Shown here one piece after another: positions 1 to 7,877 of a stretch of 64,000 nt of DNA. The translations under genes and the position numbers were made by a program. Every line of letters begins with the position of its first letter. Within the stretch, counting starts at the first letter, position 1. The stretch is from WHSW01 sp963705955 (GTDB lineage Bacteria > Actinomycetota > Thermoleophilia > Solirubrobacterales > 70-9), in NCBI GenBank assembly GCA_963705955.1, contig CAVPLH010000006.1, positions 496,001 through 560,000 on the forward strand, in the 5' to 3' direction. The notes under the pieces are model-generated. The model worked only from the letters and a program-made list of their open reading frames with translations. It ran no database searches and was not told the origin of the DNA.

Positions 1-628
1 CCTGCTGCTCGACGTCGGCGCCAACGCGGACGTGCGGACGGCGGACCTGGTCCAGTTCGCCTACCTCGGCGCCGCGTTCAGCGAGGCGGTGCTCGGTGTG
101 AAGCGGCCGCGCGTGGCGCTGCTCTCGGTCGGCGAGGAGGCGAAGAAGGGGAGCGCGGAGGTGGTCGAGGCGCACTCGACCCTCGCCGGCGCCGACCGGA
201 TCGACTTCCGCGGCAACGTCGAGGGCCGCGACCTGCTCACCGACGCAGCCGACGTGATCGTCACCGACGGGTTCACCGGAAACGTCGCCCTGAAGACGAT
301 CGAGGGCACGGCGAGGACGGTGGCGGACGGCGTCCGCGCGGCGGCACGATCGGGTCCGGTCGCCGCCGCCGGAGGGCTGCTGCTGCGTGGCGCACTCGGC
401 GAGCTTCGCCGGCAGATGGATCCCGACACCACCGGCGGGGCGATCCTGCTCGGGTTGCGGGGGGTCGCCGTCGTCGGCCACGGCAGCTCGGGCCCGCACG
501 GGGTCGCAAACGCGATCCGGCTCGCGGCGCGCTCGGTCGACGAGCGGGCCGTGGAGCGGACCGCGGCGCTGCTGGAGGATTCGGGAGCGACGAGATCGGC
601 TATGCGTGATAGGAAGGAGAGGCCATGA
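1..628 (+). CDS. plsX: Phosphate acyltransferase PlsX, 3' part (cut by window start)
   Basis: This is the C-terminal two thirds of PlsX, the soluble enzyme that makes acyl-phosphate from acyl-ACP for phospholipid synthesis. The frame is open from the window edge, so the start lies outside. The visible residues LLLDVGANADVRTADL, then QFAYLGAAFSEAVLGV and TDGFTGNVALKTIEG are the conserved PlsX core. The GTG at 32 is internal, not a start. The stop TGA overlaps an ATG at 625 (ATGA), and acpP follows, the normal lipid-gene neighbourhood. The assignment is firm. Confidence 0.95.
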   Translation, partial: LLLDVGANADVRTADLVQFAYLGAAFSEAVLGVKRPRVALLSVGEEAKKGSAEVVEAHSTLAGADRIDFRGNVEGRDLLTDAADVIVTDGFTGNVALKTIEGTARTVADGVRAAARSGPVAAAGGLLLRGALGELRRQMDPDTTGGAILLGLRGVAVVGHGSSGPHGVANAIRLAARSVDERAVERTAALLEDSGATRSAMRDRKERP

Positions 629-663
629 GCGAGGACCGAGGAGAACGCGAGGTGGGTCGGTGA
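625..663 (+). CDS. 12-codon ORF linking plsX and acpP
   Basis: An ATG at 625 overlaps the plsX stop (ATGA) and is preceded by a strong Shine-Dalgarno run, GGAAGGAGAGG at 612-622. It reads 12 codons (MSEDRGEREVGR) to a TGA at 661-663, which overlaps the GTG start of acpP (GTGA at 660-663). This looks like a translational relay from plsX to acpP. The peptide itself resembles nothing I know. Alternatively it is only the acpP leader. Confidence 0.35.
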   Translation: MSEDRGEREVGR

Positions 664-911
664 GCCTCGATCGCGACGAAGTGATGACGAAGGTGCGCGA
701 GCACCTCTCGGCCGAGCTCGACGTGGAGCCGGCGAAGATCGACGATTCGACCCGCTTCAAGGACGATCTCGACGCCGACTCGCTCGACCTCTACGAGCTC
801 GTGATGGAGCTCGAGGACTCGTACGGGATCAAGGTGTCCGAGGAGCAGGCATCGCGGATCGAGACCGTCGGCGACGCCGTCGACTTCGTCGTCGAGCGCC
901 TCCCGGCGTAG
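660..911 (+). CDS. acpP: Acyl carrier protein
   Basis: An 83-residue acidic acyl carrier protein that holds growing acyl chains for fatty acid synthesis. The 4'-phosphopantetheine attachment serine is Ser41 in DADSLDLYELVMELED, followed by the typical helix-II/III residues IKVSEEQASRIETVGDAVDFV. The GTG at 660 is chosen because it gives the usual length and overlaps a stop codon from the upstream 12-codon ORF. An in-frame ATG at 684 would remove part of helix I. The gene sits between plsX and rnc, a common order, and only 4 nt separate it from rnc. Confidence 0.93.
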   Translation: MSLDRDEVMTKVREHLSAELDVEPAKIDDSTRFKDDLDADSLDLYELVMELEDSYGIKVSEEQASRIETVGDAVDFVVERLPA

Positions 912-915
912 CGCC

Positions 916-1662
916 ATGGCGCGCGGCATCCGAAGGCTCGGGCGGGGAGGCCGGAGTCGCGGAGCCGAGCGGGCGGCGCCGTCCGCAGGTCCCGCGGAGC
1001 TGCGCCGGCTGCTCGACACTTTGCCGCTCACCCTGCGCCGCCAGGCGCTCACGCACTCGTCGTGGGTCGAGCACCGAGCCGACTCCTACGGCCGTCTCGC
1101 CTTCCTCGGCGACAGCGTCCTCGGCCTCGCGATCGCCGAGCACCTGTTCCGCGCCCATCCCCGGGCGGACATCGGCCGGCTGACGAAGATGCACGGGCAG
1201 GCCGTCAGCGGGCGCGCCTGCGCGGAGGTCGCGGTCGAGCTCGGCGTCCCGCAACTGCTCGAGGAAACGGCGCCTCGGCGGATCGAGGGTGGGATCGAGG
1301 TCGCGGCGCTGGTCGCCTCCGAGCGCGCGCTCGCTTCCGTGTGCGAGGCGGTGATCGGCGCCGCCTACCTCCACCACGGATTCGAGGTCACGGCGACGGC
1401 CACCGTGGCGGCGTTTCGGCAGGAGATCGAGATCGCCGCCGAGCGCCTGCTGGACTTCAAGTCGGCGCTCCAGGAGCGCCTCGCCCGCGAGGGAGCGCGG
1501 GTCCGCTACGAGGTGACGAGCGAGAACGGGCCCCCGCACGACCGCGTCTTCGAGGTCGCGGCGAGCGTCAGCGGCGAGATCGTGGGCTACGGCTCGGGGC
1601 GATCGAAGAAGGCGGCGGAGCAGGCCGCGGCGGAGGAGGCGCTCGCCAGTCTCGCCGGCTGA
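916..1662 (+). CDS. rnc: Ribonuclease III family protein with altered catalytic residues
   Basis: A 248-residue RNase III: catalytic domain about residues 30-165, then a C-terminal double-stranded RNA-binding domain ending GYGSGRSKKAAEQAAAEEAL. RNase III cleaves dsRNA in rRNA maturation and mRNA decay. The signature is unusual. Where the family has ERLEFLGD, this protein has GRLAFLGD, and where it has ADTVEAVIG it has ASVCEAVIG. By alignment to E. coli, Asp45 and Glu117 are kept, but Glu38, Glu41 and Asp114 are replaced by Gly, Ala and Ser. The genomic position between acpP and smc is canonical. The fold is certain; full nuclease activity is not. Confidence 0.9.
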   Translation: MARGIRRLGRGGRSRGAERAAPSAGPAELRRLLDTLPLTLRRQALTHSSWVEHRADSYGRLAFLGDSVLGLAIAEHLFRAHPRADIGRLTKMHGQAVSGRACAEVAVELGVPQLLEETAPRRIEGGIEVAALVASERALASVCEAVIGAAYLHHGFEVTATATVAAFRQEIEIAAERLLDFKSALQERLAREGARVRYEVTSENGPPHDRVFEVAASVSGEIVGYGSGRSKKAAEQAAAEEALASLAG

Positions 1663-1725
1663 GCCACGGGGCGCCGAAAACACGTCCGAACCGCACGTGA
1701 GGCTACCCGTGGCCGCCTCGAAGAT

Positions 1726-4119
1726 ATGCACCTGAGCTCGATCACGATCAAGGGCTTCAAGTCCTTCCCGGAGCGGACCAAGCTCGTGTTCTCCCCTGGC
1801 GTCAGCGTGATCGTCGGCCCGAACGGGTGCGGCAAGTCGAACGTCACCGACGCGGTCCTCTGGGCGCTCGGGGAGCAGAGCCCGCTCAGCGTCCGCGGCC
1901 AGACGATGCAGGACATGATCTACGCCGGCGGCGAGGGGCTCGGGCCGAGCCGCTACGCCGAGGTGGAGGTGGTCCTCGACGTCGACCGCGAGCGTCCGGT
2001 CGCAGCAGGGAACCTCGGCACGAGCGACCAGGAAGCGGGCGGGGCCGTGGGAATCGGCTCGGAGTTCTCCGAGCTCGCGATCGCGCGGCGGCTCGAGCGC
2101 GGGGGGGAGGGGACCTACCGGCTGAACGGAGCGCGCGCCCGGCTCGCGGACGTGATCGAGGTGCTCGCGGACGCCAACCTGGGCCGCGAGATGCATTCGG
2201 TGATCAGCCAGGGGCGTGTAGAGGAGATCGTGCTCTCGGCCCCGCGCGAGCGTCGGCTGCTGGTCGAGGAGGCGGCCGGGCTCGGCAAGCACCGCAAGCG
2301 CCGCCGCCGCGCCCAGCTGAAGCTCGAGCGCACCCAGGACAACCTCGACCGGGCGCTCGACGTCGAGCGCGAGGCGCGCAGCCGTCTGCGCCCGCTGAAG
2401 CGCCAGGCCCAGGCCGCCGACATCCACGCGCGACTCGAGCGCGAGGCCGGCGAGCTGCGCGGTCGCCTGCTCGCCTCCGAGCTCCACGGCCACGAGAGCG
2501 AGCTCGCGGGCGCCGAAAAGGTCGCCGGCGAGGCCCGAGAGGCGACGGAGGCGATCGACTCGGAGCTGGCGGAGGTCAACCGCGCGCGCACCGCGATCGA
2601 GGAACAGCTCGCCGAGCGCGACCGCGAGCGGACGCAATCCTGGGGCCGGTTGACCGCGGTCCGCGCCGCCCACGAACGGATCTCCGTCCGCGCAGAGGCG
2701 CTCGCCGGCCGTCGCGCGGAGCTGTCGGGGTCGCTCGATCGTCGCCGGGCGGCGCTCGGCGCGCTCGCGACCGAGCTCGCCGAGGCGATCGGTGCGCGAC
2801 GGGGCGACGACCCCGTGAGCGCCGGCCTCGAGCGCATCGCCGAGTCGCTCGACGCGGCTCTACGGGCGCTGGCAACGGCCCGCGAAGCGACCGGCGACCG
2901 CGACCGGGCGGCGGCGATCGGCGAGATCCGCGAGGGCGCCGAGCGCGCCGCGGGGATGGCGCGCAAGCTCGACGACCTGCTCGGCAGCCGGCGCCAGGGC
3001 TCGCTCGCGGAGCGGCTCGAGCACGAGGCCGAGTTGCTGGCGGCGATCGAGGCGCTCTGCGAGGCGGCGGCCGACGCCCGCGACGCCGCGGGCGAGCGTG
3101 CGGCGGGGCTCGAGCGCAGGATGCTGGGCGCGGGTGACGGCGACGACGTCACCGAGCGCCTCCGCGCCTGCTCCCGCCAGGAGGCGGAGCTGCAGGCGCG
3201 GCTTCGGCAGGCGGGAGAGGCGGTCACCGAGGCCGAGGTCCGGGTCGCCCACCTCGCCGACCGGCGAGCCGACGCTGCCGCCGAGCTCGAGCGGATCGCG
3301 GCCACCGTCGGCCACCAACCGCCCGCCGCCGGCCCGCTCGACGACTCGGAGCGGGCCGCGATCGAGGAGAAGCTCGGCCGCCTCGGGCGACGGCGCGAGC
3401 AGCTCGGCCCGGTCAATCCGCTCGCCGAGCGCGAGTACGAGCAGGCGCTCGCTCACGTCGAGGACCTGGAGACGCAGCGCGTCGACCTCGAGACGGCGCT
3501 GGCCGAGCTTCAGTCCCTGATCCGCGACACGGACCGCAAGATCCACGCCGCCTTCGAGGAGACCTTCGAAGCGACCGAGCGCAACTTCGAGGAGCTGGTC
3601 GAGCATCTGTTCCCGGGCGGCCGCGGCCGGTTGCGCCTCGTCGACGAGGGCCGCGGTCCGAGCCCGGTGCTCGGCGGCGCCGAGGCGCCGTCGGATGACG
3701 CCGAGCCGCAGGACGACGCCGAGGAGGAGGAGGAGGAGTTCGCCGGCCAGGGAGTCGAGATCGAGGTCACCCCGGCCGGCAAGGCGACCAGGAGGCTGTC
3801 GCTGCTCTCCGGCGGTGAGAAGGCGCTGGTCGCTCTCGCCTTCGTGTTCTCGGTCTTCCTCGCCCGGCCCTCGCCCTTCTACATCCTCGACGAGGTCGAG
3901 GCGGCACTCGACGACGCGAACATCGACCGCTTCCTGCAGCTCGTCGACCGGTTCTCCGACCGGGCGCAGTTCATCATCGTCACCCACCAGAAGCGGACCA
4001 TGGACGCGGCCGAGGTTCTCTACGGAGTCTCGATGGGCAAGGGCGGGGTGACCAAGGTCGTCTCGCGCCGCTTCGAGGGCTCGCAGCAGCCGCTCGAAGA
4101 GGCCTCCGAGGCCGCCTGA
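1726..4119 (+). CDS. smc: SMC-type chromosome segregation ATPase, short and apparently hinge-less
   Basis: The ATPase of the SMC/condensin complex that organises and segregates the chromosome. The N-terminal head starts MHLSSITIKGFKSFPERTKL with Walker A GPNGCGKSN near residue 35. The C-terminal head has the signature LSLLSGGEKALVALAF and Walker B FYILDEVEAALDD. The protein has 797 residues where bacterial SMCs usually have about 1150-1200. Between the heads, about residues 165-600, I see only coiled-coil-like sequence and no recognisable glycine-rich hinge domain. An acidic insert with six consecutive Glu precedes the C-terminal head. The order rnc-smc-ftsY is canonical. No internal frameshift was seen. 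Confidence 0.9.
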   Translation: MHLSSITIKGFKSFPERTKLVFSPGVSVIVGPNGCGKSNVTDAVLWALGEQSPLSVRGQTMQDMIYAGGEGLGPSRYAEVEVVLDVDRERPVAAGNLGTSDQEAGGAVGIGSEFSELAIARRLERGGEGTYRLNGARARLADVIEVLADANLGREMHSVISQGRVEEIVLSAPRERRLLVEEAAGLGKHRKRRRRAQLKLERTQDNLDRALDVEREARSRLRPLKRQAQAADIHARLEREAGELRGRLLASELHGHESELAGAEKVAGEAREATEAIDSELAEVNRARTAIEEQLAERDRERTQSWGRLTAVRAAHERISVRAEALAGRRAELSGSLDRRRAALGALATELAEAIGARRGDDPVSAGLERIAESLDAALRALATAREATGDRDRAAAIGEIREGAERAAGMARKLDDLLGSRRQGSLAERLEHEAELLAAIEALCEAAADARDAAGERAAGLERRMLGAGDGDDVTERLRACSRQEAELQARLRQAGEAVTEAEVRVAHLADRRADAAAELERIAATVGHQPPAAGPLDDSERAAIEEKLGRLGRRREQLGPVNPLAEREYEQALAHVEDLETQRVDLETALAELQSLIRDTDRKIHAAFEETFEATERNFEELVEHLFPGGRGRLRLVDEGRGPSPVLGGAEAPSDDAEPQDDAEEEEEEFAGQGVEIEVTPAGKATRRLSLLSGGEKALVALAFVFSVFLARPSPFYILDEVEAALDDANIDRFLQLVDRFSDRAQFIIVTHQKRTMDAAEVLYGVSMGKGGVTKVVSRRFEGSQQPLEEASEAA

Positions 4120-4120
4120 G

Positions 4121-4126
4121 TAGCCT
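4121..4126 (+). promoter_or_regulatory. Possible -10 element for ftsY
   Basis: TAGCCT lies directly after the smc stop and 9 nt before the ftsY ATG, so a transcript from it would have a leader of only about 3 nt. No convincing -35 is visible. Confidence 0.35.
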
Positions 4127-4135
4127 CCCGCTCCG

Positions 4136-5122
4136 ATGGAGTGGGAGCAGCTGATCGAGTTGCCGGGCGACGACGGCGCCGCCGCGGCGACGACGGATGG
4201 CGAAGGTGCTCGACCCGGGATGCTCTCGCGCCTGCGCGAGCGGCTCGGGAAGAGCCGGCGCGCGCTTGCGGCCGAGCTCTCGTCGAGCATCTTCGACCGC
4301 ATCGACGGCGAGACCTGGGAGCGGCTCGAGGAGGCGCTGATCCTGGCCGACGTCGGCGCGAAGGCGACCGCCGATGTCGTCGGCCGGCTCGAGATGGAGG
4401 TCGAAGCGGGTGAGGTCAGCGGGCCGGAGGCGATCCGCGCCCGATTGGTCGAGTTGATGGCCGCGCTCGCGGCGAGCGAGCCGCCGCGGATCGCGCTCGG
4501 CGCGAAGCCCGCGCTGATCATGGTCGTCGGCGTCAACGGGACCGGCAAGACGACGACGGTCGGCAAGCTCGCCGCGGTGCTGCGGGAGCGCTTCGGGCTG
4601 CGGGTGATCGTCGCCGCCGCCGACACCTACCGGGCGGCCGCGATCGAGCAGCTCGAGACCTGGGCCGATCGCGCCGGAACCGAGATCGTGCGCGGCAACC
4701 CCGGCGGCGACCCCGGCGCCGTCGTCTTCGACGCGATCGGCGCCGCGGAGGCGCGGGGGGCCGACGTCGTGATCGCCGACACGGCGGGCCGTCTTCACAC
4801 GCACGGCAACCTGATGGAGGAGCTGACCAAGGTGCGCCGGGTGGCGTCGAAGCGGCTCGAGGGGGCGCCGCACGAGACGCTGATCGTGATCGATGCGACC
4901 ACCGGACAGAACGGCCTGCGCCAGGCGCGCGCGTTCGCCGACGCAGTCGACGTCACCGGGGTCGCGCTGACCAAGCTCGACGGAACCGCGAAGGGCGGGA
5001 TCGCGCTGGCGATCGCGGGCGAGCTCGGGATCCCGGTGAAGCTGATCGGTCTCGGCGAGGCGCTCGAAGACCTGCGCCCGTTCGACCCCGAGGCATACGC
5101 CCACGCTCTACTCGATGAATGA
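4136..5122 (+). CDS. ftsY: Signal recognition particle receptor FtsY
   Basis: The 328-residue SRP receptor GTPase that docks ribosome-SRP complexes at the membrane. The G1 loop is GVNGTGKTTTVGKLA; next come the conserved insertion DTYRAAAIEQLETWA, G3 DTAGRLHTHGNLMEEL and G4 TKLDGTAKGG. A short variable acidic N-terminus (about 30 residues) replaces the long A domain of E. coli FtsY, as is common in Gram-positives. It lies between smc and ffh, so both SRP GTPases are adjacent. Confidence 0.96.
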   Translation: MEWEQLIELPGDDGAAAATTDGEGARPGMLSRLRERLGKSRRALAAELSSSIFDRIDGETWERLEEALILADVGAKATADVVGRLEMEVEAGEVSGPEAIRARLVELMAALAASEPPRIALGAKPALIMVVGVNGTGKTTTVGKLAAVLRERFGLRVIVAAADTYRAAAIEQLETWADRAGTEIVRGNPGGDPGAVVFDAIGAAEARGADVVIADTAGRLHTHGNLMEELTKVRRVASKRLEGAPHETLIVIDATTGQNGLRQARAFADAVDVTGVALTKLDGTAKGGIALAIAGELGIPVKLIGLGEALEDLRPFDPEAYAHALLDE

Positions 5123-5165
5123 GCACCCGCCACGTCCCGCGTCCGGGCGTGCGGGAGCGTTGGCC

Positions 5166-5171
5166 TAAGCT
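5166..5171 (+). promoter_or_regulatory. Leaderless-type -10 of ffh
   Basis: TAAGCT is followed by exactly 6 nt (GGGTTC) and then the GTG start of ffh, the spacing expected if the transcript begins at the start codon. Confidence 0.6.
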
Positions 5172-5177
5172 GGGTTC

Positions 5178-6515
5178 GTGTTCGACCAGCTGTCCGATCG
5201 ACTCCAGGAGACGCTCGCCGACGTTCGCTCACGCGGCAAGCTGACCGAGCCCGACGTCGACAAGGCGATGCGGGAGATCCGCCTCGCCCTGCTCGAGGCC
5301 GACGTCAACTTCAAGGTCGTGAAGCGGTTCACCGCGCAGGTCAAGGAACGCTGCCTGGGTGAGGGGGTGCTCGACTCGCTCCACCCCGGCCAGCAGGTGG
5401 TGAAGATCGTCGACGAGGAGCTCGCCGCGCTGATGGGTGGCGCAAGCCGCGACCTCGCGATGGCCTCGGCGGGGACCACGGTGATCCTGATGGCGGGCCT
5501 CCAGGGCTCCGGGAAGACGACCGCCTGTGCGAAGCTCGCGAAGCTGCTCGGCGACCAGGGCAAGAAGGTCGGCCTCGCAGCGTGCGACACCCAGCGCCCG
5601 GCCGCCGTCGAGCAGCTGGTGACGATGGGCAAGCGCTGCGGCGCGACCGTCTACCAGCAGGGAACCGAGCGCGATCCGGTCGAGATCGCCGAGTGGGCCC
5701 GCGGCCAGGCGGCGTCGGACGGCCTCGACGCGCTGATCGTCGACACCGCCGGCCGCCTGCACGTCGACGAGCAGCTGATGGACGAGCTCGCCCGGATCCG
5801 CAAGCGGACGAAACCGCACGACATCCTGCTCGTGCTCGACGCGATGACCGGCCAGGACGCCGTCAACGTCGCCGAGACCTTCGCCGAGCGGGTCGACTTC
5901 GACGGGGTCCTGCTGACGAAGCTCGACGGTGACGCCCGCGGCGGTGCGGCGCTGTCGGTCAAGGCGGTGACCGGGAAGCCGATCCTCTACGCGTCGACCG
6001 GCGAGCGGATCGAACAGCTGGAGCGCTTCCATCCGGAGCGGATGGCGTCGCGGATCCTCGGCATGGGCGACATGCTCTCGCTGATCGAGAAGGCGGAGGA
6101 GGTCTCGGACGCCGAGAAGGCCGCCGATCTCGAGCGCAAGATCCGCAAGCAGCAGTTCACGCTCGAGGACTTCCTCGATCAGCTGCGCCAGGTCCGCAAG
6201 ATGGGCCCGCTCCAGAACGTGCTCGGGATGATGCCCGGGATGGGAAAGCAGATGAAGCAGCTGCGCCAGGTGAACATGGACGATCGCGAGCTCGACCGGA
6301 TCGAGGCGATCATCCTCTCGATGACCGCCGCCGAGCGGGCCAACCCGACGATGATCGACGGGTCGCGGCGCAAGCGGATCGCGCGCGGGTCGGGCACCAC
6401 CGTGCAGGCCGTCAACAACCTCGTCAAGCAGTTCGCGCAGATGCGGAAGATGATGGCCCGGATGGCGCAGGGAAAGATGCCGAACCCGGCCGAGCTGATG
6501 AAGGGGATGCGCTGA
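5178..6515 (+). CDS. ffh: Signal recognition particle protein Ffh
   Basis: The 445-residue SRP54 homologue that binds signal sequences and 4.5S RNA. N domain residues 1-85; G domain with GLQGSGKTTACAKLAKLL, TQRPAAVEQL, DTAGRLHVDEQL and TKLDGDARGGAALS; methionine-rich M domain with MGPLQNVLGMMPGMGKQM and a basic MRKMMARMAQGKMPN end. The GTG at 5178 is fixed by the -10 element 6 nt upstream and by the family N-terminus MFDQLSDRLQ. It is followed by rpsP. Confidence 0.97.
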   Translation: MFDQLSDRLQETLADVRSRGKLTEPDVDKAMREIRLALLEADVNFKVVKRFTAQVKERCLGEGVLDSLHPGQQVVKIVDEELAALMGGASRDLAMASAGTTVILMAGLQGSGKTTACAKLAKLLGDQGKKVGLAACDTQRPAAVEQLVTMGKRCGATVYQQGTERDPVEIAEWARGQAASDGLDALIVDTAGRLHVDEQLMDELARIRKRTKPHDILLVLDAMTGQDAVNVAETFAERVDFDGVLLTKLDGDARGGAALSVKAVTGKPILYASTGERIEQLERFHPERMASRILGMGDMLSLIEKAEEVSDAEKAADLERKIRKQQFTLEDFLDQLRQVRKMGPLQNVLGMMPGMGKQMKQLRQVNMDDRELDRIEAIILSMTAAERANPTMIDGSRRKRIARGSGTTVQAVNNLVKQFAQMRKMMARMAQGKMPNPAELMKGMR

Positions 6516-6578
6516 GTACCTGCGCCGGAGGCGCCGCTCCCGGCATCCGGCGTTGACCCGCTAACCTCCTGCGCCGCA

Positions 6579-6830
6579 ATGGTCAGAATTCGTTTGAGAA
6601 GGGTGGGTTCGCGCAAGAACCCGATCTGGCGCGTCGTCGTCGCCGACAAGCGGGCGCCTCGGGACGGCCGCACGATCGAGACGATTGGTCACTACAACCC
6701 GCAGACCGATCCCTCGGTGATCGTGATCGACGAGGAGCGCGCGCGCCACTGGCTCGATCACGGTGCCCAGCCGACCGCGACGGTTGCGTCGTTGCTGCGC
6801 ACCAAGGGGATCGCGGCGACGGGCTCCTAG
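6579..6830 (+). CDS. rpsP: 30S ribosomal protein S16
   Basis: An 83-residue S16 with the invariant start VRIRLRRVGSRKNPIWRVVV and GRTIETIGHYNP. It is a small-subunit assembly protein bound to 16S rRNA. It begins the rpsP-khpA-trmD-rplS cluster. A TAACCT hexamer lies 11 nt before the ATG, so a short-leader promoter is possible. Confidence 0.97.
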   Translation: MVRIRLRRVGSRKNPIWRVVVADKRAPRDGRTIETIGHYNPQTDPSVIVIDEERARHWLDHGAQPTATVASLLRTKGIAATGS

Positions 6831-6844
6831 CCCGGCTCTCTCGG

Positions 6845-7084
6845 ATGCGAGAGCTCGTCGAGTCCCTCGTCCGTGCCCTGGTCGACGATCCGGACGCGGT
6901 CCGGGTCACCGAGCTCGATTCGGGCGACGGCACGGTGATCGAGGTCCGTGTCGCCGACGGCGACGTCGGCCGCGTGATCGGCCGCGACGGAAGGGTCGCG
7001 AACGCGATCCGGACGATCGCCAAGGCCGCCGCCACAGCTCACGATCGCGGCCGCGTCATGGTCGAGATCGTCGAGGACGACTGA
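6845..7084 (+). CDS. khpA: KH-domain RNA-binding protein KhpA
   Basis: A 79-residue single KH domain protein with the nucleic-acid-binding loop GRVIGRDGRVANAIRTI (about residues 44-60). KhpA-type proteins bind RNA and usually act with KhpB (Jag) in cell-length and envelope control. The gene sits in its usual place directly after rpsP, 14 nt away. In many Gram-positives rimM follows; here trmD follows 15 nt later. Confidence 0.92.
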   Translation: MRELVESLVRALVDDPDAVRVTELDSGDGTVIEVRVADGDVGRVIGRDGRVANAIRTIAKAAATAHDRGRVMVEIVEDD

Positions 7085-7099
7085 CGCGCGGCTGCTTCG

Positions 7100-7756
7100 T
7101 TGCGGATCGACGTCTTCACGCTGTTCGCCGAGTGGTTCGACTGGTTCGCGGGCCAGCGGCACGTCCGCAACGCGGTCGAGCTCGGCTCGGAGCTGCGGAC
7201 GTTCTCCTACCGCGACACGACTCCGCTCACCGGGGGGCAGGTCGACGACGCGCCGTACGGGGGCGGCGCCGGGATGGTGATGCGGGTCGACGTCGTCGAC
7301 GCGGCGTTGAGAGCCGCGTACGGCGACGGCCCCTCCGGCGCTCGCGTGATCCTGCTCGCGCCTTCGGGACGGCCGCTCGACGACGCGCTCGCCGACGAGC
7401 TGGCCGGCGAGCCGCACATCGCCCTGCTCTGCGGGCGCTATGAGGGCGTCGACGAGCGGGTTCGCGACCACCTCGTCGACGACGCGATCTCGATCGGCCC
7501 CTACGTGCTCTCGGGCGGTGAGCTCGCGGCGATGGTCGTCGCCGACACGGTGATCAGGAAGCTCCCGGGCGCGCTCGGGCACGCCGACAGCGTCGTCGAG
7601 GAGTCGTTCTCCGCGGCGCTCGGCGGCGCGCCCGAGTACCCGCACTACACGCGGCCCCCCAGCTACCGCGGGTGGAAGGTGCCGGAGGTGCTGCTCTCGG
7701 GCGATCACGCGCGCGTCCGGGAGTGGCGGCTCGAGCGTTCGAGGGAGCGCGCGTAG
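7100..7756 (+). CDS. trmD: tRNA (guanine-37-N1) methyltransferase TrmD
   Basis: A 218-residue SPOUT methyltransferase that makes m1G37 in tRNA and so prevents frameshifting. The trefoil knot and SAM site are visible as LLCGRYEGVDERV and SIGPYVLSGGELAAMVVADTVIR; the tRNA-binding C-terminus includes YPHYTRPPSYRGWKVPEVLLSG. The start is TTG at 7100, giving MRIDVFTLF as in the family. An alternative start is not needed. The enzyme is slightly shorter than E. coli TrmD (255), which is normal for Gram-positives. Confidence 0.95.
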   Translation: MRIDVFTLFAEWFDWFAGQRHVRNAVELGSELRTFSYRDTTPLTGGQVDDAPYGGGAGMVMRVDVVDAALRAAYGDGPSGARVILLAPSGRPLDDALADELAGEPHIALLCGRYEGVDERVRDHLVDDAISIGPYVLSGGELAAMVVADTVIRKLPGALGHADSVVEESFSAALGGAPEYPHYTRPPSYRGWKVPEVLLSGDHARVREWRLERSRERA

Positions 7757-7877
7757 GCCGAGGACGACCGGCGCGGAGGGCTTATTCGCCGCTTAGCGAC
7801 GAGTTGTCTACTATCTGACGCCCGCGCGGGCCCAGGAGGGCACGCGCTTTTTGACGCAATCTCACCTCACCCTGACG
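7757..7877 (+). promoter_or_regulatory. rplS leader region with candidate promoter
   Basis: A 121-nt gap before L19. TACTAT at 7809-7814 is a good -10; TTCGCC at 7785-7790 with an 18-nt spacer could be the -35. An AGGAGGG at 7833-7839 precedes an in-frame TTG at 7851, which would add nine residues to L19. A GC-rich self-complementary run lies at 7820-7833. No hairpin resembling a known L19 autoregulatory element is clear to me. Confidence 0.4.

Noticed and set aside
829..2673. 614-codon minus-strand frame opposite rnc and smc
   Set aside because: It is an antisense shadow caused by G/C-rich codon positions; the plus-strand genes explain the region and the frame has no recognisable domain.
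2860..4626. 588-codon minus-strand frame opposite smc and ftsY
   Set aside because: Shadow of the real genes; composition dominated by Arg, Leu and Ala with no motif.
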